DNA of 64,000 nt, from assembly GCF_002975435.1 (NCBI RefSeq), contig NZ_PCPT01000001.1, forward strand, positions 186,001 through 250,000, in the 5' to 3' direction. The notes below the pieces were generated by a model. That model saw only the letters and a list, made by a program, of their open reading frames with translations, did not search any database and was not told where the DNA came from. The DNA is from Arthrobacter sp. MYb227 (GTDB lineage: Bacteria; Actinomycetota; Actinomycetes; Actinomycetales; Micrococcaceae). The stretch's first letter is position 1. Every line of letters begins with the position of its first letter. Positions 36,547 through 45,404 of the stretch are shown here, piece after piece. Position numbers and translations under genes: made by a program.

Positions 36547-37778
36547 CGTGTAAACCCTGTCCCTGCTGTTTGAATACTGCTAACTTGTGCGGCCATGCCG
36601 GCCTTTTTCGCTCGTGCGTAGGCCTCGGGCAATGCTGCCACCAAGGTATCAACATCGAGTTGTGTGGTTGTATGCCCGAGGGTGAAGCGTTGTGCACCAC
36701 GTGCCGTTTCTTCATCCCTGCCCATGGCCAATAAAACATGGCTAGGACGTGGAACCCCGGCCGTGCAGGCCGAACCGGTGGAGGAATGTACACCGAGCAT
36801 GTCCAGCACGAAGAGTAGCGAATCCCCCTCGCAGCCCGGGAAGGTGAAGTGTGCGTTGCCCGGAAGCCGCGTGCCGCTGTGTGCCGGGTCTGCGGTTCCG
36901 TTGAACACTGCCTCGGGGATCATGTTTTGAACCCCGGAAATCAGCGCGTCCCGGAGCGTGGAAAGACGCGTCGATTCTTCGGCAAGACCGTTTGCCGCCG
37001 CGGTGGCCGCCGCGGCAAAACCCGCTGCGGAGGCGGCATTGAGGGTTCCAGAGCGTAATGCGCGTTCATGCCCTCCACCGTGTTGCACCGGGGTGAGCAC
37101 CACGTCACGGCGCACAAAAAGCGCACCGATTCCTACCGGGCCACCAATTTTGTGTCCGGACACCGCCATAGTTGCTAATCCGGAATCGGCAAAAGATATT
37201 GGCAGGGCACTAAAGGCCTGGACCGCATCGGAATGCACGGGAATACCGTGGGGTTCGGCGAGCGCTACCACCTTGTCGATGGGTTGCACGCTGCCCACCT
37301 CATTGTTGGCCCACATGCAGGTGATCAGCGCAATCGATTCTGGGTCCTTGGCGATCTCGGTTCCAAGAACTTCTAAGTCGATGACGCCGTGGGTGTCTAC
37401 CGGCAGCCAGGTGACCTCGGCACCTTCATGGGTTTCGAGCCATTCGACGGTATCTAGCACCGCGTGGTGTTCGATGACGGATGCCAGAATGCGGTTACGT
37501 GAGGCCTTGATGGCACATCGGTTCCAGAACAGCCCCTTGATCGCAAGGTTGTCCGATTCGGTACCACCAGAAGTGAAGATGACCTCGGAGGCGTGGGCGC
37601 CGGCAGCTGCGGCAAGTTGCTCTCGGGATTCTTCCATGACGCGGTGGGCTCGGCGGCCTGCCCCATGAAGGGAAGAAGGATTGCCGGTTTGTGCCAGCTC
37701 ATGGGTCATTGCCGCTAGGGCAGCCGGTTCCATGGGGGTGGTTGCTGCATGGTCAAGGTAAACGGGTGTGGTGCGCAC
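36543..37778 (-). CDS. iscS: Cysteine desulfurase (IscS/NifS class V aminotransferase fold)
   Basis: The 411-residue PLP enzyme starts at a GTG with [13 protein letters not shown]. It contains [15 protein letters not shown] (73-87), the PLP-binding Lys in [17 protein letters not shown] near residue 205, and the active-site Cys in STGSACTAG near 335. It converts cysteine to alanine and an enzyme persulfide. Coupling with mnmA by a 4-base overlap indicates its main partner is tRNA thiolation; whether it also serves Fe-S assembly cannot be told. The residues after 395 extend slightly beyond the usual end. Confidence 0.95.
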   Translation of the reverse strand: MRTTPVYLDHAATTPMEPAALAAMTHELAQTGNPSSLHGAGRRAHRVMEESREQLAAAAGAHASEVIFTSGGTESDNLAIKGLFWNRCAIKASRNRILASVIEHHAVLDTVEWLETHEGAEVTWLPVDTHGVIDLEVLGTEIAKDPESIALITCMWANNEVGSVQPIDKVVALAEPHGIPVHSDAVQAFSALPISFADSGLATMAVSGHKIGGPVGIGALFVRRDVVLTPVQHGGGHERALRSGTLNAASAAGFAAAATAAANGLAEESTRLSTLRDALISGVQNMIPEAVFNGTADPAHSGTRLPGNAHFTFPGCEGDSLLFVLDMLGVHSSTGSACTAGVPRPSHVLLAMGRDEETARGAQRFTLGHTTTQLDVDTLVAALPEAYARAKKAGMAAQVSSIQTAGTGFTR

Positions 37779-37894
37779 CGATCAATTCTACCGTCAGCTA
37801 CCGGTTCACCGGCAGAGGTGTTGCTCACAACGAATTTATCGCTGTGTGACTGTTCAATATCTCGGTGGCACTCCCCCCCTTATGCACTTTGAAG

Positions 37895-38806
37895 CTAGTT
37901 GGTGAATTCTCCGTCGTGGATGTCCCCTAGGCCGTGATCATCATCGTCCACAAGAATCTCTTCGGGCATCGGATTGATGTTGTCCCCTGCAAGATCCAGC
38001 CGAGTATCGATCCGTACCTCATAAGCTTCAAGACCCGGGCAGCCGATCAGCGCATCGATCAGCGCTCGTGAGCCGGCAATGATGCTTGAGTCCTCATAGA
38101 GTTCGGTCGACAGAATCCAGGCGCGGTCGTGTGGCCAGGCAAGATTGGGTGCCTGGCGTTGCTCCCCTTCCGAGGTTCGAGCCCAGAGTGGACTTGCCAA
38201 GTCTTCGGCAGTGCCTTGGAAGATGTAGTAGGAGCGGTAGCCGGAGCCCATGTGCAGGGTTGGGCCGTTACGTACCCGATCGGAGAATGCTGGGCGTTTT
38301 GCTTCGGCCTTGGCAGCTGCCTGACGCGCAGCATTTTCTTCTTCGCTTAGTTCCGAGTCTTGATCAATGAGCACCTCGATCTGATCCCCTCCATGGATGA
38401 AGGCCAGACCATTCCACAGTCCCAAGAAGATTTCCTCCGGGGTTTGAGTATTCGCTGCCAGCAGTGGAGCCATGGCTGTGAGCTGTGCCGCCGGCAGTCC
38501 GTCCCCGCCGGGGGCTTCACCATCCCACGCATCGTCAAGCAGTGCGATGCCTTCTTCGCTGATCCCAGAGATGGGTGTGAACTGTGCCGCGCCGTGCATG
38601 GTGGTGCCGCGTTTCTTGGCGATCTTTCCCCAACGCACGGCTTCTCCATCGAGTCCTAGGGCCGGGTGGAAAACTCGGGCGTAGGCTTCGTAGCCGCTAG
38701 GTATCTGCCCTGCAGCAAGATCTGCAACATCATCTTGCTGCCCCTGCGCTTCAAGTGCAGCTACGATCCAGGTGCCTACCGAGGGGTCCACAAAGTTCAA
38801 TGTCAT
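37895..38806 (-). CDS. Conserved hypothetical actinobacterial protein
   Basis: The 303-residue protein has no signal peptide and no membrane helix. It is acidic, with a particularly acidic C-terminus (ILVDDDDHGLGDIHDGEFTN). I do not recognise a named domain. Features include GYEAYARVFHPA near 38, EEIFLGLWNGLAFIHGG near 125, GPTLHMGSGYRSYYIFQG near 185, and WPHDRAWILSTELYEDSSIIAGS near 225. The last part resembles proteins of SUKH/knr4-type or other small ligand-binding folds only loosely. It is likely cytosolic and conserved in Micrococcaceae near iscS-mnmA. The start at 38806 is the first Met of a clean N-terminus. Confidence 0.6.
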   Translation of the reverse strand: MTLNFVDPSVGTWIVAALEAQGQQDDVADLAAGQIPSGYEAYARVFHPALGLDGEAVRWGKIAKKRGTTMHGAAQFTPISGISEEGIALLDDAWDGEAPGGDGLPAAQLTAMAPLLAANTQTPEEIFLGLWNGLAFIHGGDQIEVLIDQDSELSEEENAARQAAAKAEAKRPAFSDRVRNGPTLHMGSGYRSYYIFQGTAEDLASPLWARTSEGEQRQAPNLAWPHDRAWILSTELYEDSSIIAGSRALIDALIGCPGLEAYEVRIDTRLDLAGDNINPMPEEILVDDDDHGLGDIHDGEFTN

Positions 38807-38949
38807 GGCATTAGGGTATCTATGATTTTCTCTCCGAACCTCATTCGACTATTGGTCCGCTCGGCATTTTCTAACCGTTGAGCCTGCGTATTCCCCCAAT
38901 CGACCTGATATGAATGATTGAAGGAGCTAGCCGGGAGAAACGAAAACTT

Positions 38950-39921
38950 ATGAGTATGTACCTTCCACCATTACGAAATCCCATCCATCATTTTGGGCAT
39001 CGAACCATCGACTTTTCATCGGAGGTAGCACTGATGGCAATCATTAACCGCACCCCCGATAGTTTTTATGATGGCGGGGCTACTTTCTCACTCAAGGCAG
39101 CGGTCGATGCAGCGATTTCTGCCATCGATGCGGGTGCGGACTGGATCGATATTGGGGGTGTTCCTTTCTCCCCCGGGCCCGCGTTGAGCTGGCAGGAAGA
39201 AGCTCAACGAGTTGTGCCGGTGATCAAGGCAGTGCGGGCACAATCGGATGTCATTATTTCGGCCGATACTTTCCTACCCGAGGTTGCTGCCGCTGCTATT
39301 GAGGCAGGGGCCGATGTCATCAACGACACCACCGGAATCAGCGACCCGCGGCTGGGCAGGGTAGTTGCCGACGCCGGAGTGCATTTGGTGCTGACTCATT
39401 CCTTGGCAAGCCCCCGAACTATCTATCCGCGCCCACACTATGACGATGTTGTAGCCGAGGTGAGAGATTATTTGCGTAGCAAGGTTGAGCTCGCGCTATC
39501 TCTGGGCATCAAAGATGAGAAACTCATTGTCGATCCGGGCCATGATCTTAATAAAAACACCCTGCATACTCTGGCCATGACAGCGGGCTTTGAATCTTTT
39601 GCTTCCCTTGGCTACCCAACCTTGGCAGCGGTTTCTAACAAGGACTTCATCGGGGAAACACTCGATATACCCAAAAGCGAGCGCACGGCGGGGTCTTTGG
39701 CAGCCGCCGCCATGTGCATTATGAACGGGGCCCGCATCATCCGGATGCATAACATCACCGAATCGGCTCATGCAATCGGCATGCTTGAAGCAGCCATGGG
39801 TTGGCGGAAGCCAGCCTATTTGAAACACAATATGGGAGACGTAAATGCTCCAGCTCATCCCGAACGTTTGATTGCATCCCCCGAACCAGTACCAACACCA
39901 GTGATGAATGTTGAGTCCTAA
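38950..39921 (+). CDS. Dihydropteroate synthase-like protein (FolP2 type)
   Basis: The 323-residue TIM barrel matches dihydropteroate synthase: IINRTPDSFYDGG, ISADTFLPEVAAAAIEAGADVINDTTG, DPGHDLNKNTLHTL, SNKDFIG, and IIRMHN near the end. The loop-2 motif of true DHPS (STRPG, whose Thr-Arg help bind substrates) reads PFSPG here, as in FolP2 paralogues such as Rv1207, for which DHPS activity was not found. So this is probably not the folate-pathway enzyme. GGGAG lies 12 bases before the ATG at 38950; an earlier ATG at 38914 is possible. The TAA stop overlaps the next ATG by one base, coupling it to a RibD-type reductase. Confidence 0.85.
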   Translation: MSMYLPPLRNPIHHFGHRTIDFSSEVALMAIINRTPDSFYDGGATFSLKAAVDAAISAIDAGADWIDIGGVPFSPGPALSWQEEAQRVVPVIKAVRAQSDVIISADTFLPEVAAAAIEAGADVINDTTGISDPRLGRVVADAGVHLVLTHSLASPRTIYPRPHYDDVVAEVRDYLRSKVELALSLGIKDEKLIVDPGHDLNKNTLHTLAMTAGFESFASLGYPTLAAVSNKDFIGETLDIPKSERTAGSLAAAAMCIMNGARIIRMHNITESAHAIGMLEAAMGWRKPAYLKHNMGDVNAPAHPERLIASPEPVPTPVMNVES

Positions 39922-40670
39922 TGCAACGCATCTACCCCGAGTTCAAGCCAAGCACTACCGATAATGAACTTTTGGAATCGTATAGGGCTCCCACCCATGA
40001 GCGTTCGTTCGTGCGGTTTAATTTTGTTTCAACAATTGATGGTGCGGCGACCCACTCCGGTCTCTCGGGTGCCTTGGGTTCAAGCGCCGATCACCGGGTT
40101 TTTGCGCTGTTGCGTAGGCTTGCCGATGTGATTCTGGTAGGGGCCGGAACCATCCGGGCCGAAGGGTATGAGGGCGAATTGCTCGATGCCCCCTCAAAGG
40201 CATGGCGCCTTGCACATTCCATGACCGAACACCCGGTATTGGGAATTGTTTCGGGTCGGCTTGATCTGGACCCGGGCTCCGAACTTTTCACCCAAAATCC
40301 CGGTGAAATTCTCATCCTCACGTCCGCACATGCTGATGTGCAGCGGGAAAAAGCGTTCAGTGAGGTAGCTGAGGTCTTACGTTGCCCGGATCCCACAGGG
40401 TTGGTAGACCCCCAATGGGTCCAGGAAGTCTTGGCCCAACGCGGGCACACGATGATTCATGCCGAGGGTGGGCCACAACTTCTAGGTGCTTTCCATGAGT
40501 CCGGAGCCATCGACAGTTTATGCCTAACCATTTCGCCGCTGGTTGCCGGTGGTACCGCGCGCAGGATCAGTTCGGGGAGCACCCAAGCACCTCTTCGACG
40601 TATGCGATTGCACTCATTGCTAGAAGAAGATGGAAATCTCATAGCCGAATACCGTCGCGGCACTTATTAA
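39921..40670 (+). CDS. RibD C-terminal type (pyrimidine/pterin) reductase
   Basis: The 249-residue protein is a stand-alone RibD_C domain with a DHFR-like fold. It has RFNFVSTIDGAATHSGLSG near 30, the NADPH-binding DVILVGAGTIRAEGY near 72, and HAEGGPQLLGAF near 178. It lacks the zinc deaminase domain of bifunctional RibD. Mycobacterial Rv2671 is of this type and was shown to reduce dihydrofolate. The ATG overlaps the stop of the FolP2-like gene (TAATG), so the two are coexpressed, suggesting a shared pterin- or flavin-like substrate. Pathway is inferred. Confidence 0.85.
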   Translation: MQRIYPEFKPSTTDNELLESYRAPTHERSFVRFNFVSTIDGAATHSGLSGALGSSADHRVFALLRRLADVILVGAGTIRAEGYEGELLDAPSKAWRLAHSMTEHPVLGIVSGRLDLDPGSELFTQNPGEILILTSAHADVQREKAFSEVAEVLRCPDPTGLVDPQWVQEVLAQRGHTMIHAEGGPQLLGAFHESGAIDSLCLTISPLVAGGTARRISSGSTQAPLRRMRLHSLLEEDGNLIAEYRRGTY

Positions 40671-40758
40671 CACAGCAAGTAGCCGGCTTGGTTAGTACGG
40701 TATTTGAGCCGTAGACGCGCGGCGCGGTGGGAACTACGCAGCCCGCTGGTGCCCCGCG

Positions 40759-41265
40759 TTATTTTAGTTCGGACGACAAACCCTCGTGTACGGCACGTAC
40801 GTGTGCTAATTCTGCCAGGAATTTATCCGCAGATTCAACGCTGAGAGTAAAAATCCGACCGTCGTGCATTTCGATCGTTACCTGTTCACCACCACTAATA
40901 TATGCACGGTGCCCCCTGCCGACGCTGCGCAGGCCGTACCCTCCGGTGAACAACCCCGGATCAGAGAATGCTCGCAAGACCCCTGCCGTAGGCAAAGTTG
41001 CCCTGAAGATCTTCATGGTTTCGATCCGGATTTGAGTCTCAGTGATCTCACTGCGTGTAATGAAAGTCTTGGGGAGTAAGAAAATGCCTAATGCAACAAC
41101 AAGATTGATACCCAAGATCAACAATGTTTGGCCAATAGACTCAGCACCAGCGACACCAGCCATCAACACCCCAGTGAGCAATACAATCCCGGCAACTGCC
41201 TTCAGAATCAGACCTGCTTGGGAATCTGCACGAGCGATTGACACGAAATTTGGATTGGCTTCCAT
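40759..41265 (-). CDS. Membrane protein with PH-like domain
   Basis: The 168-residue protein (from the ATG at 41265) has two hydrophobic segments (about 22-42 and 47-66) followed by a C-terminal beta-rich domain ending GGYGLRSVGRGHRAYISGG, then VTIEMHDGRIFTLSV, a pattern of bacterial PH-like domains. Its role is unknown. The frame is open to 41403 and other starts (41358, 41403) are possible, but the longer forms begin with a poorly conserved stretch and would run closer to the divergent J-domain gene. Ribosome binding sites are weak for all candidates. Confidence 0.6.
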   Translation of the reverse strand: MEANPNFVSIARADSQAGLILKAVAGIVLLTGVLMAGVAGAESIGQTLLILGINLVVALGIFLLPKTFITRSEITETQIRIETMKIFRATLPTAGVLRAFSDPGLFTGGYGLRSVGRGHRAYISGGEQVTIEMHDGRIFTLSVESADKFLAELAHVRAVHEGLSSELK

Positions 41266-41437
41266 GCACCCCAGCTTTGCAGAAGCGGCACCAAGGATCC
41301 AAGTTCTGCCGAACCCAAGCGCACCCGGTAGGATTTTTATAAGCTTGTTCCTGAGCATTTTTATGCACCGAGCATCCGCAGCGGCATAAATGCCATCTTG
41401 CATCTCCCCTACATCATCAGCGAAAGGTCTTCACCTA

Positions 41438-42376
41438 GTGGCCCAGCGTCGAACCCATTACGAAGTCCTCGGGATCCCGCGTACCGCCAGCATCACCGAA
41501 ATCAAGACCGCTTACCGCAAGGCGGCCCGGCTCACCCACCCGGACCACGGCGGCAATGCAGAGGCATTCGGTGAGGTAACCCTCGCATACGAAACGCTGA
41601 TAGATCGCGCGTCGCGTGACCGCTATGACCGCAGCTACGGCACCGAATCAAGTTATTTACGTGGCAAGGCACCTGCCTCATCGGCACACACTTCAAGCCG
41701 GCCAACGAACGCGTCAATGCGGTTTGATTCACAGGCCCCGCGTTCTTCGGCAACCGATGCCACAGTTTTTGTGCCGACACTACTCGAATCACCTGATACT
41801 CCATTGGATAGAGCCAAATCGATCCAGCAGATCCATGGCGCCCCACGTAAACGTGGAATTTTCGGTGCCCAGGCTCGTTTGGCGCGAGAAGCACGCACGG
41901 TACAGCTACTTTCTCGTCAACTGCTTTCTACGCTGCCCTCAACACGACTTATCAACGGGCTGCATGCACCGGGCGGTGGCGCGTACATTGATCACGCAAT
42001 TTTGGGTGGTTACAGGCTGGCAATCGTGCATTCTATGTTGCTGCCCAAGGGTGTTTACAGGTGGGACGGTGCATCTTTATTCCGTGATGGTAAGCACATT
42101 GATCCTCCGCGTATCTCCCCCGTGGTGCACCAAATGCAGGGACTTTTCCCCGAACTCAATGTCACAGGCTGGACCGTTATCCACTCTCCCGATGGCAACC
42201 TCCACGAGCCGGTCATTGATTACGCCCGCGGCGGGGAACCAAACCCCAACAGCACCTCAAATGTTGTCAACCCCGGAAATCTAGTGCGAGAACTCAAAAT
42301 GTTCCTCGGCACCGGCCCCACTCCCAATGTTGTTGACCGTTCCATCCTTGCCCGCCTGCTTGGCGGCATGTACTAA
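41438..42376 (+). CDS. J-domain protein with NERD-like C-terminal domain
   Basis: The 312-residue protein has a J domain at residues 6-65 with the HPDHGG motif (HPD stimulates Hsp70 ATPase), a low-complexity linker (about 70-130), and a C-terminal domain. The latter contains GGGAYIDHAILGGYRLAIVH and KGVYRWDGASLFRDGKH, which resembles the nuclease-related NERD fold (IDHVxxGxxGxFxIDxK...G). The catalytic D/E-x-K position is VHSM here, so nuclease activity is unlikely. It is not a DnaJ: no Gly/Phe region or zinc-finger domain is present. The GTG start at 41438 has GAAAGG about 10 bases upstream. trmL follows 57 bases after the stop. Confidence 0.7.
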   Translation: MAQRRTHYEVLGIPRTASITEIKTAYRKAARLTHPDHGGNAEAFGEVTLAYETLIDRASRDRYDRSYGTESSYLRGKAPASSAHTSSRPTNASMRFDSQAPRSSATDATVFVPTLLESPDTPLDRAKSIQQIHGAPRKRGIFGAQARLAREARTVQLLSRQLLSTLPSTRLINGLHAPGGGAYIDHAILGGYRLAIVHSMLLPKGVYRWDGASLFRDGKHIDPPRISPVVHQMQGLFPELNVTGWTVIHSPDGNLHEPVIDYARGGEPNPNSTSNVVNPGNLVRELKMFLGTGPTPNVVDRSILARLLGGMY

Positions 42377-42433
42377 TAAGGGGGTTTGCCCCCAAGATTC
42401 ACTACAGCTCGCTACGACCAAAGGATCAAGGCA

Positions 42434-42904
42434 GTGTTCCGCATCCTCTTCTACACCCCAGAAATTCCCGGCAATACAGGTAACGCAATTCGTCTTGCGG
42501 CTGTCACCGGGGCCGAATTACACCTAGTTGAGCCGCTAGGATTCGACTTTGAAGATTCAAAACTGCGCCGCGCCGGACTCGATTATCATGATCTAGCGGT
42601 CGTCACCGTACATAAGAATATTGAAGCCGCATGGGAAGCACTGGCACCGGCACGTGTCTTTGCTTTCACCTCGGAAGGCGACTCCCTCTACACCGAGATC
42701 GAGTATCAGCCGGGCGACGTACTACTTTTTGGGCCAGAATCCGTGGGGCTTCCAGCAGCCCTCAAGGTCGATGAACACATCACCTCAACCGTGCGGCTTC
42801 CCATGTTGGAAGCCAGACGATCACTGAATCTTGCAAATTCGGCATCCATCGCCATCTACGAAGCATGGCGTCAACACGGATTTGCTGTCTCCAGCAACAA
42901 ATAA
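42434..42904 (+). CDS. trmL: tRNA (cytidine(34)-2'-O)-methyltransferase TrmL family
   Basis: The 156-residue SPOUT methyltransferase has the trefoil-knot motifs NTGNAIRLA near the N-terminus, LLFGPESVGLP near 100 and a final LPMLEARRSLNLANSASI. The length fits TrmL, which methylates the wobble ribose of tRNA-Leu. I used the GTG at 42434, with AAAGGA 8 bases upstream, because conserved residues begin at once (FRILFYTPEIPGNTG); the longer frame from 42386 is not conserved-looking. It lies just after the J-domain gene on the same strand. Confidence 0.92.
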   Translation: MFRILFYTPEIPGNTGNAIRLAAVTGAELHLVEPLGFDFEDSKLRRAGLDYHDLAVVTVHKNIEAAWEALAPARVFAFTSEGDSLYTEIEYQPGDVLLFGPESVGLPAALKVDEHITSTVRLPMLEARRSLNLANSASIAIYEAWRQHGFAVSSNK

Positions 42905-43034
42905 TTTCGTTCGAGAACACCCCCACTTCAAGGTGTTGCTCAATTGACACACACTTTACGCATAGGCTTTTCCCTTATGCTTACTGGTGGCCGGACCAAG
43001 GCCCCATAAAATTCACTCACAAGGATGGCAAATT

Positions 43035-43586
43035 ATGAGCGGCACCGATCCTGCTTACCCCGAGTATCGTGGCGACGAGAACGATGAAAACCTCGGAATG
43101 GATCTCGTGGATCAGGTCTCCCTGGATGCCGAGAGCACCCGCAAACCCGTCAAAAAATGGGTCCTTGGCGTTGCTGCGTTGGCAATCATCCTGATCGGTA
43201 TCATCATCCTCGTGGCAAATCTTGTACCCAAAAACTATGTTTCAAAGGTCGACGGAGCCAAGGACAAGGCAGTAGTTCAAGCTGATCTGGAAGGTGGTGG
43301 ACACGCGGTACTTTCCACCTCGGCTAAGGCCGATGCCGGGTCGGTCGCGTTGACACAGCTTCCAGCCATCGATCCGACCGAGCGCTACACCATCTGGCTC
43401 ATTGCCGCAGATACCGACCGTCCCACGCTACTCAAGACGTTGGATGCCGGGTCCGAGAGCGGCACCGCAGGATTCAACGATATTGCATCGGTTGCATCGG
43501 TATTGATCAGCCTCGAGCCCTCCGATGGAAGCACTACACCTTCCTCGGAACCATTGATCATCATGGATACAGCGGCAAGTAACTAG
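43035..43586 (+). CDS. Membrane-anchored RskA C-terminal domain protein
   Basis: The 183-residue protein has an acidic N-terminal segment (1-42), one transmembrane helix (about 43-65, GVAALAIILIGIIILVANL), and an extracytoplasmic domain. That domain contains GGGHAVLSTSAKADAGSVAL and ERYTIWLIAADTDRPTLL, the pattern of the anti-sigma-K factor RskA C-terminal domain. No zinc-binding anti-sigma (ZAS) module precedes the helix and no ECF sigma gene is adjacent, so this is probably not a classical anti-sigma factor. AAGGATGG lies before the ATG at 43035. A strong terminator follows. Confidence 0.7.
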   Translation: MSGTDPAYPEYRGDENDENLGMDLVDQVSLDAESTRKPVKKWVLGVAALAIILIGIIILVANLVPKNYVSKVDGAKDKAVVQADLEGGGHAVLSTSAKADAGSVALTQLPAIDPTERYTIWLIAADTDRPTLLKTLDAGSESGTAGFNDIASVASVLISLEPSDGSTTPSSEPLIIMDTAASN

Positions 43587-43605
43587 CAGCTACTTACTGC
43601 ATCTT

Positions 43606-43660
43606 ATGGCAATGCCCCAAATCACTTCGAAGTGGTTTGGGGCATTGCCATTTTTGTTTT
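43606..43660 (+). terminator. Strong rho-independent terminator
   Basis: A stem of about 20 bp (left arm from 43606, right arm to 43651) with a short TTCGA-type loop is followed by TTTTTGTTTT on the plus strand. It ends the RskA-like gene and lies before the convergent PIG-L gene stop. Confidence 0.93.
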
Positions 43661-43681
43661 AGTAACCAAACTTTAAGCTGT

Positions 43682-44437
43682 CTAGAAGCCTGCGATGGTA
43701 TCCGCTGCGTTGACGGCTACAACATGGAATGCCTCGGCAAGCGCCCCGGACTCCATCGTGTATTCTTCGGCTTTCTGCTCACATGCGGTACGCACGTATC
43801 GTTCCATTGCCGCAACATCTGGATGCTGACTCATATGCTGACGTAGTGCCTCAAGCTTGAGTTCAAACACCGAGGAAATATCTACCGCATGATTTTCGCG
43901 TTCGGTCGGTGCCCCGTACAACCAAAGCCACGGAAGCTTATAAGCAGGTAATCCGGCGGCCTCAAGCTCTGGATAAGCAAAGGGGTTTTCCACTGCCGGG
44001 TAGACCGCACGCGTGACGGCTTCCCCGCAGGCTAGATGATCCGGATGCGAACGTTGGATGCGTTCCCAGTTTCGTTCCGGGTGCATGGCCAGTACCACCT
44101 GGGGGCGAACCTTGCGGATTAGCTCAACCACTTGTTTCATTACCGCATGGCTTGGTTCCAAGAAACCATCACGTTCACCCATAAAGTGGACGTTTTCGAC
44201 TCCAACTAGGGCTGCCGCGGCACGCTGTTCGGCATGCCGAGTCTCGGTAATTTCCTGTGTACTGCGTACATCAAAGCCACCGGCATCGCCATCGGTCATG
44301 ATGCAATATTCGACGTGAACCCCGGCGGCTGTCCACGCGGCAACGGTACCCGACGCACCAAAATCTAGGTCATCTGGGTGCGCTCCAAAACAAAGTACTC
44401 GTTCTACCTTGTGCACCAACGGATCAAAGATTGCCAT
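43682..44437 (-). CDS. PIG-L family (LmbE-like) N-acetyl sugar deacetylase
   Basis: The 251-residue protein has the zinc-binding AHPDD motif at 19-23, the later HPDHLACG near 130, and YCIMTDGDAGG near 45. The family includes MshB and Mca of mycothiol metabolism as well as antibiotic-pathway deacetylases; this protein could be either. It starts 3 bases after the etfA stop, so it is the third gene of an etfB-etfA operon. A comparable association occurs in related actinobacteria, but I cannot name its substrate. Confidence 0.88.
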   Translation of the reverse strand: MAIFDPLVHKVERVLCFGAHPDDLDFGASGTVAAWTAAGVHVEYCIMTDGDAGGFDVRSTQEITETRHAEQRAAAALVGVENVHFMGERDGFLEPSHAVMKQVVELIRKVRPQVVLAMHPERNWERIQRSHPDHLACGEAVTRAVYPAVENPFAYPELEAAGLPAYKLPWLWLYGAPTERENHAVDISSVFELKLEALRQHMSQHPDVAAMERYVRTACEQKAEEYTMESGALAEAFHVVAVNAADTIAGF

Positions 44438-44440
44438 GAT

Positions 44441-45385
44441 TTAGCCCTTACGCCTACGAATTTCTGCCGCAGCTTGGGGCAGCACCCGGGTGAGATCTCC
44501 AACGATGCCAAGATCAGCAATCTCAAAAACCGGAGCATCCGGGTCAGAGTTCACGGCAACAATATAAGTAGAGGTCTGCATGCCAGCCTTTTGCTGGATG
44601 GCACCGGAAATACCTGCCGAGATATACAGTTGCGGGGAGACGGTCTTACCGGTCTGCCCAATCTGTGCACCGTGGTCTATCCATCCGGCATCCGTTGCTG
44701 CACGCGAGGCACCAACTGCAGCGCCCAGTGCATCGGCAAGCTCTTCAACAGGCCCAAAGTCACCATCAACGCCGCGGCCACCAGCGACAACAAAGCGGGC
44801 TTCGGAAAGGTCCGGTCGGCCAGAAGATGCCCGTTCCGAAACACCGGTAATAACAGCCATCGGTCCTACTTCTCCCAGGTCCAGTGTGCTCAAAGCAGCA
44901 GCGGAGATCGTTGCGGGAGCCTCGGAAGGTAGTTCTACACTGTTGGGCTTCACCGTAACCAATAACGGCCCACGAGTAGCCTTCACACGTACGGTGTAGC
45001 TGCCGGCAAGCACACTCTTGGTGACAGTAAGATCCTGCTCTACGCCAATGGCATCGGTGATTACACCGGCATCCAATTTGATGGCGGCACGAGCAGCGAC
45101 TTCACGCCCGGCACTATCATTGGGCAACAGCACCGCGGCAGCCTTGAAGTCTTTGGCGGCTGCGGCCAGTAATGCTGCTTCGGGAGCGATGTGTCCTTCC
45201 AACGCCTCTGCTGCATAAAAACCAGTGGCGCCCCAAGAACTCAGCACCGCTCGGGTAGCTTCATCTGCGTGAGCACCAAGAACCACGCGTACCTCGCCCA
45301 AGGACGCACCCAAGGTCAGCAGTTCACACTGTGACTTCGTGGGGGTCGCGCCTGGGGCCTGAATGTAAACAAGAATATTTTGCAT
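44441..45385 (-). CDS. etfA: Electron transfer flavoprotein, alpha subunit
   Basis: The 314-residue subunit has an N-terminal ETF alpha/beta domain and the C-terminal FAD-binding domain with [18 protein letters not shown] near 205, [14 protein letters not shown] near 245, [16 protein letters not shown] near 265 and [21 protein letters not shown] near 285. It passes electrons from acyl-CoA and other flavin dehydrogenases to the quinone pool. I chose the ATG at 45385, with AAGGGGA 5 bases upstream; the frame extends to 45562 but only overlaps etfB. etfB precedes it by 19 bases. No dehydrogenase gene is in the window. Confidence 0.96.
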   Translation of the reverse strand: MQNILVYIQAPGATPTKSQCELLTLGASLGEVRVVLGAHADEATRAVLSSWGATGFYAAEALEGHIAPEAALLAAAAKDFKAAAVLLPNDSAGREVAARAAIKLDAGVITDAIGVEQDLTVTKSVLAGSYTVRVKATRGPLLVTVKPNSVELPSEAPATISAAALSTLDLGEVGPMAVITGVSERASSGRPDLSEARFVVAGGRGVDGDFGPVEELADALGAAVGASRAATDAGWIDHGAQIGQTGKTVSPQLYISAGISGAIQQKAGMQTSTYIVAVNSDPDAPVFEIADLGIVGDLTRVLPQAAAEIRRRKG

Positions 45386-45404
45386 GTTTTTCCCCTTGAG
45401 AAGT

